DNA of 32,629 bases from Burkholderia sp. Ac-20379 (GTDB lineage Bacteria; Pseudomonadota; Gammaproteobacteria; Burkholderiales; Burkholderiaceae). The notes under the pieces are model-generated. The model searched no databases. It was not told the origin of the DNA and worked only from the letters and a program-made list of their open reading frames with translations. Below, piece by piece: positions 15,622 to 24,055 of the stretch (position 1 is the stretch's first letter; each line of letters opens with the position of its first letter). The position numbers were made by a program, and so were the translations under genes. The stretch spans positions 1 through 32,629 of the forward strand of contig NZ_JAAGPF010000056.1 of the NCBI RefSeq assembly GCF_017104645.1, given 5' to 3'.

Positions 15622-16874
15622 GGTTGAGTCCCGGTTCGACGGCGCACGGCGGCGACGTCATGAGTCGACACGGCTGGCGCACGATTGCCCCAGCTGTTGC
15701 GCAGATAGGTCAGCACGTCGGCTACCTCGGTGTCATCAAGCGCCGAGCGATGCGCCGGCATCGGATACGGTGCGGGCTGACCGTCGATCACGAGCGGATC
15801 GGCGCCGTTCAGCGTCACGTTGATCAGCGACAGCGGATCGGTTTCCAGTAGGTTCGGATTGCCAGCCAACGGCGCGAGATACGGCGGCGTACCTGCGCCG
15901 TTCGCCAGATGGCAGGCCACGCAGAAGTTGCCGTAGATGCGTGCGCCGCGCAGCACCGAGGCGGCATCTGCTGGGGCTAGTGGAGCGTGGCCGTCCTTGC
16001 CCTCGTCATGCACCGGCAGCGATTTCAGATACACGGCCATCGCATGCCGGTCGGCCTCGGTCAGCCATTGCGTGCTGTGGTTGATCACGTCGGTCATCGG
16101 GCCAAACGCGGTGGCGTGGGCGTTCGCGCCGGTTCCCAGAAACGCGGCAAGATCGTCGGTGCTCCAACGGCCGAGCCCGGTATCGGCGTCACCGCGAAGG
16201 TTCGAGGCGAACCATCCGTCGAGCGCCGCGCCTGCCAGAAAAGCGTCGCCGTGCTCGTCGATGGCCTTTTCCTGGAATGCCACGCCGCGTGCGGTGTGGC
16301 ACGCGCTGCAATGGCCAAGCCCCTCGACCAGATACGCGCCGCGATTCCATTCGACGCTGCGGTCGGGGCGCGGCGAGAAACGCGTGTCGTCGAGGAACAG
16401 TGCGTTCCAGACCTTCATCGGCCAGCGCATCGACAGCGGCCAGCGAATGTCCACCGGTCGATCGGACTGCTTGACGGGCGCGACGCCGTGCAGGAAGTAT
16501 GCGTAGAGCGCGCGCACGTCGTCGTCGCTGACCTTCGCGTATGACGTGTACGGCATCGCCGGATACAGGTTGTGGCCGTCACGCGCCACGCCACCCTGTA
16601 CAGCCCTCGCGAAATCAGCCTCGGTGTAGCGCCCGATACCGGTTGCCGCGTCGGGTGTGATGTTGGTCGAATAGATCGCGCCGAGTGGCGTAGCCATCTT
16701 CAGGCCGCCTGCGAACGGCTCTCCGCCCTTCGCCGTGTGGCAGGCCGCGCAATCGGCGGCGGCCGCCAAATAGCGGCCGCGCGCGATCTGCGCCTGATCG
16801 GTTTCGGGTTGGGCGGCGCGCGCCGTTCCGAGCGCGCCGAACAGCGCGAGCACGACAAGCATGCGTTTGGTCAA
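15618..16874 (-). CDS. Tri-haem cytochrome c subunit of the molybdenum dehydrogenase
   Basis: A 418-residue exported cytochrome with a Sec signal peptide (residues 1-20, LVVLALFGALGTARA). It has three haem c sites: CAACH at 42-46, CSACH at 189-193 and CVACH at 318-322. Proteins of this layout are electron-acceptor subunits of membrane-bound alcohol and aldehyde dehydrogenases and pass electrons to ubiquinone. It is coupled to the two molybdenum-enzyme subunits by a 4-bp overlap, so it most likely serves them. The start is TTG at 16874, chosen because GAGGAG stands 6 bp before it, while the ATG five codons in is too far from that site. It is a clear paralogue of the cytochrome at 18668-20050. 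Confidence 0.93.
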   Translation of the reverse strand: MTKRMLVVLALFGALGTARAAQPETDQAQIARGRYLAAAADCAACHTAKGGEPFAGGLKMATPLGAIYSTNITPDAATGIGRYTEADFARAVQGGVARDGHNLYPAMPYTSYAKVSDDDVRALYAYFLHGVAPVKQSDRPVDIRWPLSMRWPMKVWNALFLDDTRFSPRPDRSVEWNRGAYLVEGLGHCSACHTARGVAFQEKAIDEHGDAFLAGAALDGWFASNLRGDADTGLGRWSTDDLAAFLGTGANAHATAFGPMTDVINHSTQWLTEADRHAMAVYLKSLPVHDEGKDGHAPLAPADAASVLRGARIYGNFCVACHLANGAGTPPYLAPLAGNPNLLETDPLSLINVTLNGADPLVIDGQPAPYPMPAHRSALDDTEVADVLTYLRNSWGNRAPAVSTHDVAAVRRRTGTQP

Positions 16875-16891
16875 CGGATTCTCCTCGTTCC

Positions 16892-17935
16892 TCAGGTTTC
16901 ACAGAGGGTCTTGCCGGCCGCGACCGATAGGGTGGCGGCCCTCGGCACGCCTCGCCGGTGCGCGGTGAGATCTGCCAGAATCGACAGACCGATTTCGAGC
17001 GGCGTGGACGCGCCGATATAGAGCCCCGCCGGCCCGCGCAGCCGCGCGAGCATGGACGCATCGACGCCAAACAGCGTGAGTCGCTCGCGCCGCGCCGCAT
17101 CGCTGCGTCGCGAACCGATCGCGCCCGCGTAGAACACCGGGCGCCTAAGCGCCTCCATCAGCGCGAGGTCGTCGAGCTTCGGATCGTGGGTCAACGCGAT
17201 CACGGCCGAACGCTCGTCGAGCGCCATCTCGATCACGACGTCGTCGGGCATCTCGCCTCGCAACGCCGCACCGGGCACGGTCCAGGTCGCGATCCGCTCG
17301 GCACGCGGTTCGCAGACGGTCACGTCGTAGCCGAGCGCCAGCGCGTTGCTGGCGATGAACGCAGATGGCTGGCCCGCGCCGATGAGCAGCAGCCGGTGTG
17401 TGCGTCCATAGCAGGCGATCAGGCTACGATCGATTAGGGCAATGGTGCGGTCACCTGCGACGGTGTGATGCTGCACCGCACCGCTGTCGAGATCGAGCCG
17501 TCGCTCGACGAGCGGATGCGCCTCCAGCATCGCTAGTAGCTCGGCCAGTGCACTGGCCGGGCCGACCGGCTCGATCGCCAGCACAATGGTGCCGCCGCAT
17601 GGCAGCCCAAAGCGGTAAGCCTCGTCTGCATCCACGCCGTATTCGCGCAATGAGGGACGGCGGCGGTCGATCTCGCCCGCCAACCAGTCGGCATGCAGGT
17701 CGTCCTCTATGCAGCCTCCTGACACAGAGCCTACGATGGCGCCGTCAGATGCGATCGCCAGCATCGAACCGGGCGGCCGCGGCGCGGAGCCCCAGGTGCG
17801 CACCACGGTGGCGAGCATCACGGTTCTGCCGCAGCGCTGCCATTCGAGCGCGGCGTGCAGGATTTCGCGCTCGCTCTCGACCGCAGACATTGATAGCGCG
17901 CACAGGTCGGACAAGGGAGGCTTGAGCGGTCTCAT
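16892..17935 (-). CDS. XdhC/CoxI-family molybdenum cofactor insertion protein
   Basis: A 347-residue two-domain chaperone that binds the molybdenum cofactor, helps it gain its sulfido ligand and delivers it to xanthine oxidase-family enzymes in the cytoplasm before export. The N-terminal XdhC/CoxI domain has ATVVRTWGSAPRPPGSMLAI and GSVSGGCIEDDL (69-80), with LPCGGT at 111-116. The C-terminal Rossmann-like domain begins at RLLLIGAGQPS near residue 182. Placement between the two cytochromes and just upstream of the molybdenum enzyme fits dedicated maturation of that enzyme. A second possible start is the ATG at 17890; neither has a good ribosome binding site. Family assignment is firm. Confidence 0.92.
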   Translation of the reverse strand: MRPLKPPLSDLCALSMSAVESEREILHAALEWQRCGRTVMLATVVRTWGSAPRPPGSMLAIASDGAIVGSVSGGCIEDDLHADWLAGEIDRRRPSLREYGVDADEAYRFGLPCGGTIVLAIEPVGPASALAELLAMLEAHPLVERRLDLDSGAVQHHTVAGDRTIALIDRSLIACYGRTHRLLLIGAGQPSAFIASNALALGYDVTVCEPRAERIATWTVPGAALRGEMPDDVVIEMALDERSAVIALTHDPKLDDLALMEALRRPVFYAGAIGSRRSDAARRERLTLFGVDASMLARLRGPAGLYIGASTPLEIGLSILADLTAHRRGVPRAATLSVAAGKTLCET

Positions 17936-17969
17936 TGGCGGCGGACGGTGGTTGGAGGCAATAAGGGGA

Positions 17970-18635
17970 TCAGATCACGCACGCCTGGTTGTCATAATTC
18001 ACGCCGGGGCGCTTCTTCAGCGTGACAATCACCCGCACGTTCGGTGTGTCGCCGACCTGCCGCGCGGTGTGGCCGACCGGGTCACCGAGGTGTTCGGCAT
18101 GCGCGCCTTGATCCGAATTGAACTGAATCTGCCCCGGCCCCTGGCGCAGCACCGAGCCGTCGGCCGTGCGGATCTCCCATTGCCCCGACAGGTCGATGAC
18201 CCATTGCGGACCCGGTGCGTGATGCCAATCGCCGTACCATCCCTTCGGCAGCACCGAATAGACGATGCTCTGGATGTCCTCCGGCGCATACCCCATGTAG
18301 TAAGGCGCGGCGGGCGGCGCGAAGCCGTGCAGCTTGAGGCCCTTTAACACGCAGCGGCTGACATGGGTGCGTCCGTGGTCGTCGGCCCAGACGTTCGAAT
18401 ACGGGATCTCGTCGAGCGCTAGCAGTTGTGCGTCGCTCGCACCGGCGGGAGCCAGCTCGGTGCTGAGCGGGATCTTCGGCTTGGCTTTGGCGCTTTGCTG
18501 CACGGGCGTCAACATCTGCATCGACATCGAGTTCGCAACGGGTGCGTCGGGCGTCACCGCCGGGGTTTGTCCGAACGCGAGCGAACTCGCCGCGAGGCCA
18601 AGGGCACCAACGAGCTTCCGGCAACGTGCTTCCAT
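17970..18635 (-). CDS. Secreted cupin-like protein of unknown function
   Basis: A 221-residue protein with a signal peptide (about residues 1-23, LVGALGLAASSLAFGQ) and a low-complexity linker rich in Ala, Pro and Met up to about residue 60. The C-terminal half resembles a single cupin barrel: HHAPGPQWVIDLSGQWEIRT, then GPGQIQFNSDQ and GAHAEHLGDPVGH, containing His, Glu and Gln residues that could bind a metal. AGGAGA stands 7 bp before the ATG. It lies inside the oxidase operon between the FAD-enzyme cytochrome and xdhC, with short gaps, so it is likely made with both enzymes. It might be a periplasmic lactonase, isomerase or assembly factor; none of these is shown by the sequence. Confidence 0.75.
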   Translation of the reverse strand: MEARCRKLVGALGLAASSLAFGQTPAVTPDAPVANSMSMQMLTPVQQSAKAKPKIPLSTELAPAGASDAQLLALDEIPYSNVWADDHGRTHVSRCVLKGLKLHGFAPPAAPYYMGYAPEDIQSIVYSVLPKGWYGDWHHAPGPQWVIDLSGQWEIRTADGSVLRQGPGQIQFNSDQGAHAEHLGDPVGHTARQVGDTPNVRVIVTLKKRPGVNYDNQACVI

Positions 18636-18667
18636 CGAATTTCTCCTGTCCTGAGGTGGGTTGGCCG

Positions 18668-20050
18668 TCAGCCGCCACTGACGCCGGCGCTAGGGCCGGA
18701 CGCGCGGTTCACCGGCGCGGCGTGATGAAGCTGAGGTTGCGCGACCACCGGCGCCTTGCCTTCGGCCGCTTCGGAATCTGCGCGGATCTTCGCGACCTGC
18801 TTGACGGTGGCCGGCCCGCCCTGATTACCCCACGCGGTCTGCACGAAGCTGACCACCGCGGCCACCTGGCGATCGTCGAGCACGGTGTTTAACGGCCCCA
18901 TCGTGAACGCGGACGGCGCCGTGGCCGTGGCCGGCTGGCGGCCGCCCGCCAGCACAATATGGATAGCCGAGGTGGGGTCAGCCGTCTGCAGCACCGGATT
19001 GCCGGCCAGCGCCGGGAACGCGACGCCCGCACCCTGACCGTTCGAGCGATGGCAGCCCGCGCAGCGGTCGAGATAGATTTGCGCGCCTTCGCTAGCCACC
19101 TGTTGGTGGGCGAGCGCGGCAGAGATTGTCTCGTCGCGCGCATACGGCACGTCGCGACGATGCGGCGCGAGCGTCTTCAGATAGCGCGCGATGCTGTGCA
19201 GATCCACGTCGCTCAGATGCTGGGTCGAATTGACGATCACGTCGTTCATCGCACCGAACGAAGCCGTGTTGGCGTTGCGGCCTGTCTTCAGGAACGCAAC
19301 GATGTCGTTTTCGCTCCACGCGCCGATGCCGTCGGGCCGGTCACCACGCAGAGACGGTGCGATCCAGCCGTCGATCGCGCCACCGCCATCGAGAAATCGG
19401 TGGCTCGCGTCGTCAGTCAGCGCGGTTTCCTGCAAGGCTACGCCGCGCGCAGTATGGCAACTGCCACAATGGCCGAGTCCCTCGACCAGGTAGCGGCCCA
19501 GCGTGATCGACGGCTGGCTTCCGAGCGGCGGTGAGAACGGCTCGGGCTTCGGCGCGAACAGCCAGGCCCAGATCGTCAGCGGCCACCGCATCGACAGCGG
19601 CCACGGAATGTCGCTTGGCCGGTTGACCTGATGCACGGGCGCGACACCGTGCTGGAAGTAGGCGTATAGCGCGTGCATGTCGGAGTCGCCTATCCGCGAA
19701 TACGACGGATACGGCATCGCCGGATATACCGTGTAGCCCTCCTTCGCGCGTCCGGTTCGCATCAGCGTGGAGAAATCGGCGTAAGTCCAGGTGCCGATGC
19801 CAGTGTCGCGGTCCGGCGTGATGTTCGTCGCGTAGATGCGACCCATCGGCGTTTGCAGTGGCAGGCCGCCTGCGAACGGCTGGCCGTGCTTGGCGGTGTG
19901 GCAGGCCATGCAGTCGCCGGCGCGGGCGAGGTACTCGCCGCGCTTGATCAGCGCGGCGTCGGTATCGGCGGGCGAGACTGGTGCGGGTTGCGCTGCGTGG
20001 CTGACAACAGGCAACACGAGCGCCAGCAGGATCGGGAGAATGCGGATCAT
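18668..20050 (-). CDS. Tri-haem cytochrome c subunit of the FAD-dependent dehydrogenase
   Basis: A 460-residue exported cytochrome with signal peptide MIRILPILLALVLPVVSHA. It has three haem c motifs: CMACH at 47-51, CGSCH at 195-199 and CAGCH at 330-334. It follows the GMC flavoprotein gene after 14 bp, the same order (subunit 3, flavoprotein, cytochrome) as the gamma-alpha-beta genes of B. cepacia FAD-glucose dehydrogenase. It is therefore the likely electron acceptor and membrane anchor of that enzyme, passing electrons to ubiquinone. A Pro/Ala/Gln-rich tail after residue 430 is longer than in its paralogue at 15618. Shared blocks with that paralogue (PLSMRWP, YLVEGLGHC-CHTARGVA) show duplication of one cytochrome gene within the operon. 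Confidence 0.93.
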   Translation of the reverse strand: MIRILPILLALVLPVVSHAAQPAPVSPADTDAALIKRGEYLARAGDCMACHTAKHGQPFAGGLPLQTPMGRIYATNITPDRDTGIGTWTYADFSTLMRTGRAKEGYTVYPAMPYPSYSRIGDSDMHALYAYFQHGVAPVHQVNRPSDIPWPLSMRWPLTIWAWLFAPKPEPFSPPLGSQPSITLGRYLVEGLGHCGSCHTARGVALQETALTDDASHRFLDGGGAIDGWIAPSLRGDRPDGIGAWSENDIVAFLKTGRNANTASFGAMNDVIVNSTQHLSDVDLHSIARYLKTLAPHRRDVPYARDETISAALAHQQVASEGAQIYLDRCAGCHRSNGQGAGVAFPALAGNPVLQTADPTSAIHIVLAGGRQPATATAPSAFTMGPLNTVLDDRQVAAVVSFVQTAWGNQGGPATVKQVAKIRADSEAAEGKAPVVAQPQLHHAAPVNRASGPSAGVSGG

Positions 20051-20064
20051 GTCGTGGCCCCCGG

Positions 20065-21840
20065 TCAGACGGACATCAGCGGCGCGGTCTGGCGCAGGTA
20101 CTGCTGCCGGATCGCGGCGGCCGTCCAGTACGCGAGCGCACATACCAGCCCGGTTGGGTTGTAGCCGATGCCGTTCGCGAACAGGCCCGAGCCTGCGGCA
20201 AATACGTTCGGCACGTCCCAGCTTTGCCCGTAACGATTGACCACGCTGGTGCGTGGGTCGGTGCCCATCGCCACGCCGCCGGACCAGTGCGTGGTCTGGT
20301 ACGGGCGCAGGTCGAAATGCTGGCCGAGCTGCATGACGTCGACGTGATACGACTTCGGCTTCATCTCACGCGCAATCCGCTCGGCCTGCTTCGTCACGTA
20401 CTGGCTCATGCGGATGTCGTTGTCTTGCCAGTCGAACGTGAAGCGCAAGAGCGGCTGGCCGAAGGCGTCGCGATAGGTCGGATCGAGGTCGACGTAGTTG
20501 TTCCGGTACGTCATGTTCGAGCCGTGGCAGATGATCTCGACGAAGTGGTTGTAGCTGTCGACGACGCCCTGCTTCCAGCCCGCGCCCCACTTCGGCGTGC
20601 CCGGCGGCAGTGCAACGTTGGCGATCGGCTTCACGCCGGCCGGGTTGCACCAGATCGGCGAGCCGCCGACGAAGCCGAGCGGGCCGTGATCGAAGTTGTC
20701 GGCGTTGAATTCGTCGCAGGCCACGGCGTTGCCGCCCGCGCCGATGAAGTTGTTGGTGTGGACATCCTTGTCGAAGTAGACGCCGATCGTCGAGACGGTC
20801 TGATACGACACGTTGCGCCCCACCGCACCCTCGCCACTCACGGGATCGAACGGCTTGCCGATACCTGACAGCAGGAACAGCCGCGCGTTGTTATAGGCGA
20901 AAGTGCCGGCGATAACGATCTCGGCTGGCTGACTGACGAGCCGGCCCGCGCCATCGACATAGGTCACGCCGGTCGCACGCTTCTTCGTCGAATCGAGGTC
21001 GATGCGCAGCACGTTGCTGTTGGCGCGCAACTCGAACAGCGGCGAGCGCACGAGCGCCGGCATGATCGACACCTGCGGCGTAGCCTTCGAGTAGTTGTAG
21101 CAGGCGAACCCCGAGCAGAATCCGCAGAAATTGCACGGGCCCATCGTGCAGCCGTATTGATTCGTATAGGGCACGGAAGCATTCGCCGACGGCTCGCGGA
21201 ACGGCTGGAAGCCGGCCGCGCGCGCCGCCTCGCCGAACAGATGTGCCGTGTACGGAACCTTCTGCGCCGGCGTCGGGAACGGGGTCGATCGGTTGGCCTC
21301 GAACGGATTGCCGTCGCCAACCACTTGGCCGTTGACGCGATAAGCCTGCCCCGAGGTGCCCATCATCTGTTCGGAGAACGCGAAGTGCGGCTCGAGCTCG
21401 TCGTAGCTGACGCCGTAATCCTGCAACTGCATGCCGGCCGGTATGAACTTGGCGCCGTATTTCTCGCGATAGTGGCTACCCATGCGCAGTTCCTCGGGAT
21501 GCACACGCCAGTGCTGCCCCGACCAGTGCAGGCCCGCGCCACCGACGCCGGTGCCCGGCTTGAACGCGCCGATCTGCCGATACGGCAGCGCCTGATCGGC
21601 GGCCGTATGGCGGAATGTGAAGCTAGATTTCGACATGTCCTGAAGCAACTTGCCGCGCTGGATGTAGGTCAGCTCGTCAATAGTCTTCGGATAGGCGCCA
21701 TCCGGATAGGTGTCGCGCGCCTCGCCGCGTTCGAGCGCTACCACGCGCAGACCCGCCTCGGTTAGTTCCTTCGCCAGAATGGCGCCAGTCCAGCCGAATC
21801 CGACAATCACTACGTCGGCCGGCTTCATTACCTTGTCCAC
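20065..21840 (-). CDS. GMC-family FAD-dependent dehydrogenase, catalytic subunit (gluconate 2-dehydrogenase/FAD-GDH alpha type)
   Basis: A flavoprotein of about 591 residues that oxidises an alcohol group of a sugar, sugar acid or polyol. The FAD-binding Rossmann fold opens with VVIVGFGWTGAILAKEL. A second FAD block is GTGVGGAGLHWSGQHWR. The GMC active-site pair is His in QTTHWSGGVAMGTDPRT and Asn in NGIGYNPTGLV near the C-terminus. Near residues 233-249 is a Cys-rich stretch (CTMGPCNFCGFCSGFAC), where FAD-glucose and fructose dehydrogenases hold a [3Fe-4S] cluster. I prefer the GTG at 21840 because AGGG lies 8 bp before it; GTG at 21846 and ATG at 21828 are alternatives. There is no signal peptide, so it should be exported with the Tat-bearing subunit 3 encoded just upstream. 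The true substrate is not known. Confidence 0.92.
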   Translation of the reverse strand: MDKVMKPADVVIVGFGWTGAILAKELTEAGLRVVALERGEARDTYPDGAYPKTIDELTYIQRGKLLQDMSKSSFTFRHTAADQALPYRQIGAFKPGTGVGGAGLHWSGQHWRVHPEELRMGSHYREKYGAKFIPAGMQLQDYGVSYDELEPHFAFSEQMMGTSGQAYRVNGQVVGDGNPFEANRSTPFPTPAQKVPYTAHLFGEAARAAGFQPFREPSANASVPYTNQYGCTMGPCNFCGFCSGFACYNYSKATPQVSIMPALVRSPLFELRANSNVLRIDLDSTKKRATGVTYVDGAGRLVSQPAEIVIAGTFAYNNARLFLLSGIGKPFDPVSGEGAVGRNVSYQTVSTIGVYFDKDVHTNNFIGAGGNAVACDEFNADNFDHGPLGFVGGSPIWCNPAGVKPIANVALPPGTPKWGAGWKQGVVDSYNHFVEIICHGSNMTYRNNYVDLDPTYRDAFGQPLLRFTFDWQDNDIRMSQYVTKQAERIAREMKPKSYHVDVMQLGQHFDLRPYQTTHWSGGVAMGTDPRTSVVNRYGQSWDVPNVFAAGSGLFANGIGYNPTGLVCALAYWTAAAIRQQYLRQTAPLMSV

Positions 21841-21904
21841 TATCACAACCCTGTTCAGCTAATGCGGCGGCCACGCGATCGCGCGCGCCCGTCAATGACC
21901 ACGC

Positions 21905-22606
21905 TCAAACGATCGATACGGGCGGCAGCGTGTAGGCTTGCCCGTACTGCTCGACGGCGTCCATGTAATCGGCGCGTGCGCCGGGGAAGCCGATCATTCG
22001 CCAGCCGCCCATGCTCTTGTTGCCGCCGTGCGCGGGATCGCAGAAATAGCCCTCGCGCGTGTTCTTCAGCATCTGGTCGAAAAAGGCCTCGGACGGAAAC
22101 GCGCCGATCTGCAGCGTGCCGTGCTCCAGGCCGCCAATCGCGGCGTCCTTGCTTGCCTCGTCGAGCGCCAGAAAACGCTTGCCATGTGCGGCGAGCATCG
22201 CGCGATCGAGCCCGCCGAGCGCGGCGCGATAGAGCTCGCGCGGCGATAGCGAGAGCTGATAGCCCATCAGCGGCGAGGCATCGGGATGAAACGGCCCGTG
22301 CATGTACCAGAGGCCACCGATGCCATAGGGCGTGTTCATCTGGCGGTCGATGAACTCGGCCACGCCGGCCTCGAGCGCGCCGGGGCCGAGTGCGTCCGAA
22401 GGAATCATCCGATCCACCAGTGCATTCAGCGTTCGCCATTCGTCGGCATCGAAGAAGGTCGGCTGATACGGTGCGGCTTTTCCGTCCGCCAGCGCGGCCA
22501 CGGTGGTGCCTACGTAACCGCCGCCGACGGCGATCGCGGCTGGTGCCGCCACGGCCACGCCGCGCAGGAACGCGCGGCGCCCCGGAGTAATGCTGGGATT
22601 CTTCAT
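21905..22606 (-). CDS. Gluconate 2-dehydrogenase subunit 3 family protein (Tat-exported small subunit)
   Basis: A 233-residue small subunit with a Tat signal at its N-terminus (GRRAFLRGVAVAAPAAIAVG, twin Arg at 10-11). The mature part has the family pattern ADEWRTLNALVDRMIPSD, then EFIDRQMNTPYG, and a tryptophan/proline-rich end (GGWRMIGFPGARADYMD). In related three-subunit enzymes this subunit carries the signal-less flavoprotein across the membrane by a hitch-hiker mechanism and is needed for its maturation. The gene sits directly upstream of the flavoprotein gene as in B. cepacia FAD-glucose dehydrogenase. The start is 6 bp after the porin stop, and that stop (TGAGGT) forms part of the ribosome binding site. 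Confidence 0.92.
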   Translation of the reverse strand: MKNPSITPGRRAFLRGVAVAAPAAIAVGGGYVGTTVAALADGKAAPYQPTFFDADEWRTLNALVDRMIPSDALGPGALEAGVAEFIDRQMNTPYGIGGLWYMHGPFHPDASPLMGYQLSLSPRELYRAALGGLDRAMLAAHGKRFLALDEASKDAAIGGLEHGTLQIGAFPSEAFFDQMLKNTREGYFCDPAHGGNKSMGGWRMIGFPGARADYMDAVEQYGQAYTLPPVSIV

Positions 22607-22612
22607 GCGACC

Positions 22613-23659
22613 TCAGAACGAGTGATTGATGCCGACCTGCACGCCGGTCTGGCTCATGCCGTAAGGCTCGGTGGCGTCCAGTGCATTGAGGCTGACCGTC
22701 GACGCGCCGTGGTTGTCGAGGACGCCGGCATAGCCGTAGACGAAGGTGCGCGGCGACAGCGACAGCGTGCTGCCGAGCACGACCCAGGTCGGCTGCCCCC
22801 GCTCCCGGAACAGCTGCTCGTGCATCGCCTGCGCGATCAGCTTCACGCGCGACGAGACCTGGAACGTCGCGCCGGCCCACATCAGGTCGCCGTCGGGGCT
22901 CAGGCCGAGATCGCCGGAGATATTCGCGAAGCCGCCCATCGCCGTGGCCGCGCCGAAGCGGTATTTCGCGGCCATGGTGACGCGCCGCTCGACCTTGCCC
23001 GAGGCGTCGATGCCGGTGGCGGCATCGAGTTCGCCGCGACTGTCCTCGTAGACGGCGCGCGCGGCCAACGGCCCGGCGTCGTATGCCAACGCGAGCCCGA
23101 TATATCGGCCCGCGCGCGCGACACCCGCCAGTTGCTGACCGAACGAATATTCGGCATAGCCGGTGAAGCCGTGCCAAGCCGGCGAGATGTACTTGATCGA
23201 ATTCCCGGGCCAGTCGGTCTGCGCCGGAAACAGGCTCGTCGACAGCAGCGAGTACTGCGCCATTTCGGTCGCATCGAATTCGAGCAGCGTTTGGAACATC
23301 AGATTCCACTCGCGACCCATTTCGAGCGAACCCCATTGCGGATCGCGATAGCCGACATAGGCATAGCGATTAAAAAACGTACTGGAATCGGCTATTTTTC
23401 CGTCATTGACGGTAAAGCCATTTTCCAGATCGAAATAAATCTGCCGGCCGTCGCCGATATCCTCGGTGCCGCGAATCCCGAAATGCGAGGGAATGGCATT
23501 GCCGGATTGCATGCCGAATCGCGCTTTACCATCGGTACCGGCATGCGTCAGGTATTGGACGCCCACGTCCAGCGTGCCGTACAACTCGACCGACGATTGC
23601 GCATGGGCGGCGATCGAGACCGTGGCAACGGCAATCAGGAAGGAAAGTTTACGAATCAC
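22613..23659 (-). CDS. Outer-membrane porin (Burkholderia OmpC/Gram-negative porin family)
   Basis: A trimeric beta-barrel porin of about 348 residues. The signal peptide IRKLSFLIAVATVSIAAHA is followed by QSSVELYGTLDVGVQYL, the standard first strand of neutral and beta-proteobacterial porins. The loop containing FNRYAYVGYRDPQWGSLEMGR is the conserved region near the L3 constriction. The chain ends GINHSF, with the C-terminal Phe needed for barrel assembly. I place the start at GTG 23659, directly before the signal peptide; an in-frame ATG at 23710 would add 17 residues unlike a signal peptide. It is the first gene of the long minus-strand cluster and probably lets the substrate through the outer membrane. 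The promoter should lie in the AT-rich region upstream. Confidence 0.92.
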   Translation of the reverse strand: MIRKLSFLIAVATVSIAAHAQSSVELYGTLDVGVQYLTHAGTDGKARFGMQSGNAIPSHFGIRGTEDIGDGRQIYFDLENGFTVNDGKIADSSTFFNRYAYVGYRDPQWGSLEMGREWNLMFQTLLEFDATEMAQYSLLSTSLFPAQTDWPGNSIKYISPAWHGFTGYAEYSFGQQLAGVARAGRYIGLALAYDAGPLAARAVYEDSRGELDAATGIDASGKVERRVTMAAKYRFGAATAMGGFANISGDLGLSPDGDLMWAGATFQVSSRVKLIAQAMHEQLFRERGQPTWVVLGSTLSLSPRTFVYGYAGVLDNHGASTVSLNALDATEPYGMSQTGVQVGINHSF

Positions 23660-24055
23660 GAACGGTTCAGCCTTGCAGGATGGCGGCCCCGCGCAGGGAC
23701 TCGCTTTCAAATGACGTACGAATAAAATCTAAAAGCTTTCTACTTAAATAACAAATAATCCGATCAATCAATTCGTTGCTCGAAAAATTTCGGCGAATTC
23801 TAGCGGAATCTTCTCGCGCCAATTCGCCCGTCAGGAAAAGCATGTTTAACTCAAGGTTAAATATAAACACGCCATTCATTGTCAATTTAATAAATCTTCA
23901 TCTATCTAATTTAAACCTGATTCACACTGGCGGCGGCGCGACCAACCAATGATGATCATGTCATTTGCGTTCACGGTCGTTATGCCGCACCGCCATCGCC
24001 GCACCACGCTCGCCAGGTGCGGCGCCACTGTCTTCCCGTTTCTGCCACGAAGCCC
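23660..24055. promoter_or_regulatory. AT-rich divergent control region between porin and GlcG/HbpS-like gene
   Basis: About 400 bp, far more AT-rich than the rest of the window, between two divergent transcription units, so promoters for both should lie here. It holds a LysR-type imperfect palindrome (23842-23864, core TTTAAC-TCAAG-GTTAAA at 23845-23861) and the 16-mer TTAAACCTGATTCACA (23911-23926), which recurs with two changes in front of the LysR gene at 28249. A 72-codon open frame on the minus strand has no coding character. Confidence 0.55.
23842..23864. promoter_or_regulatory. Candidate LysR operator
   Basis: ATGTTTAAC-TCAAG-GTTAAATAT: nine-base arms with one mismatch and a 5-base spacer, containing a T-N11-A core as LysR regulators use. 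It stands about 180 bp upstream of the porin start and about 190 bp upstream of the GlcG-like gene. Confidence 0.4.

Noticed and set aside
23667-23885. A 72-codon minus-strand frame upstream of the porin
   Set aside because: It lies in AT-rich control DNA, overlaps the porin's leader, and has no ribosome binding site or recognisable domain.
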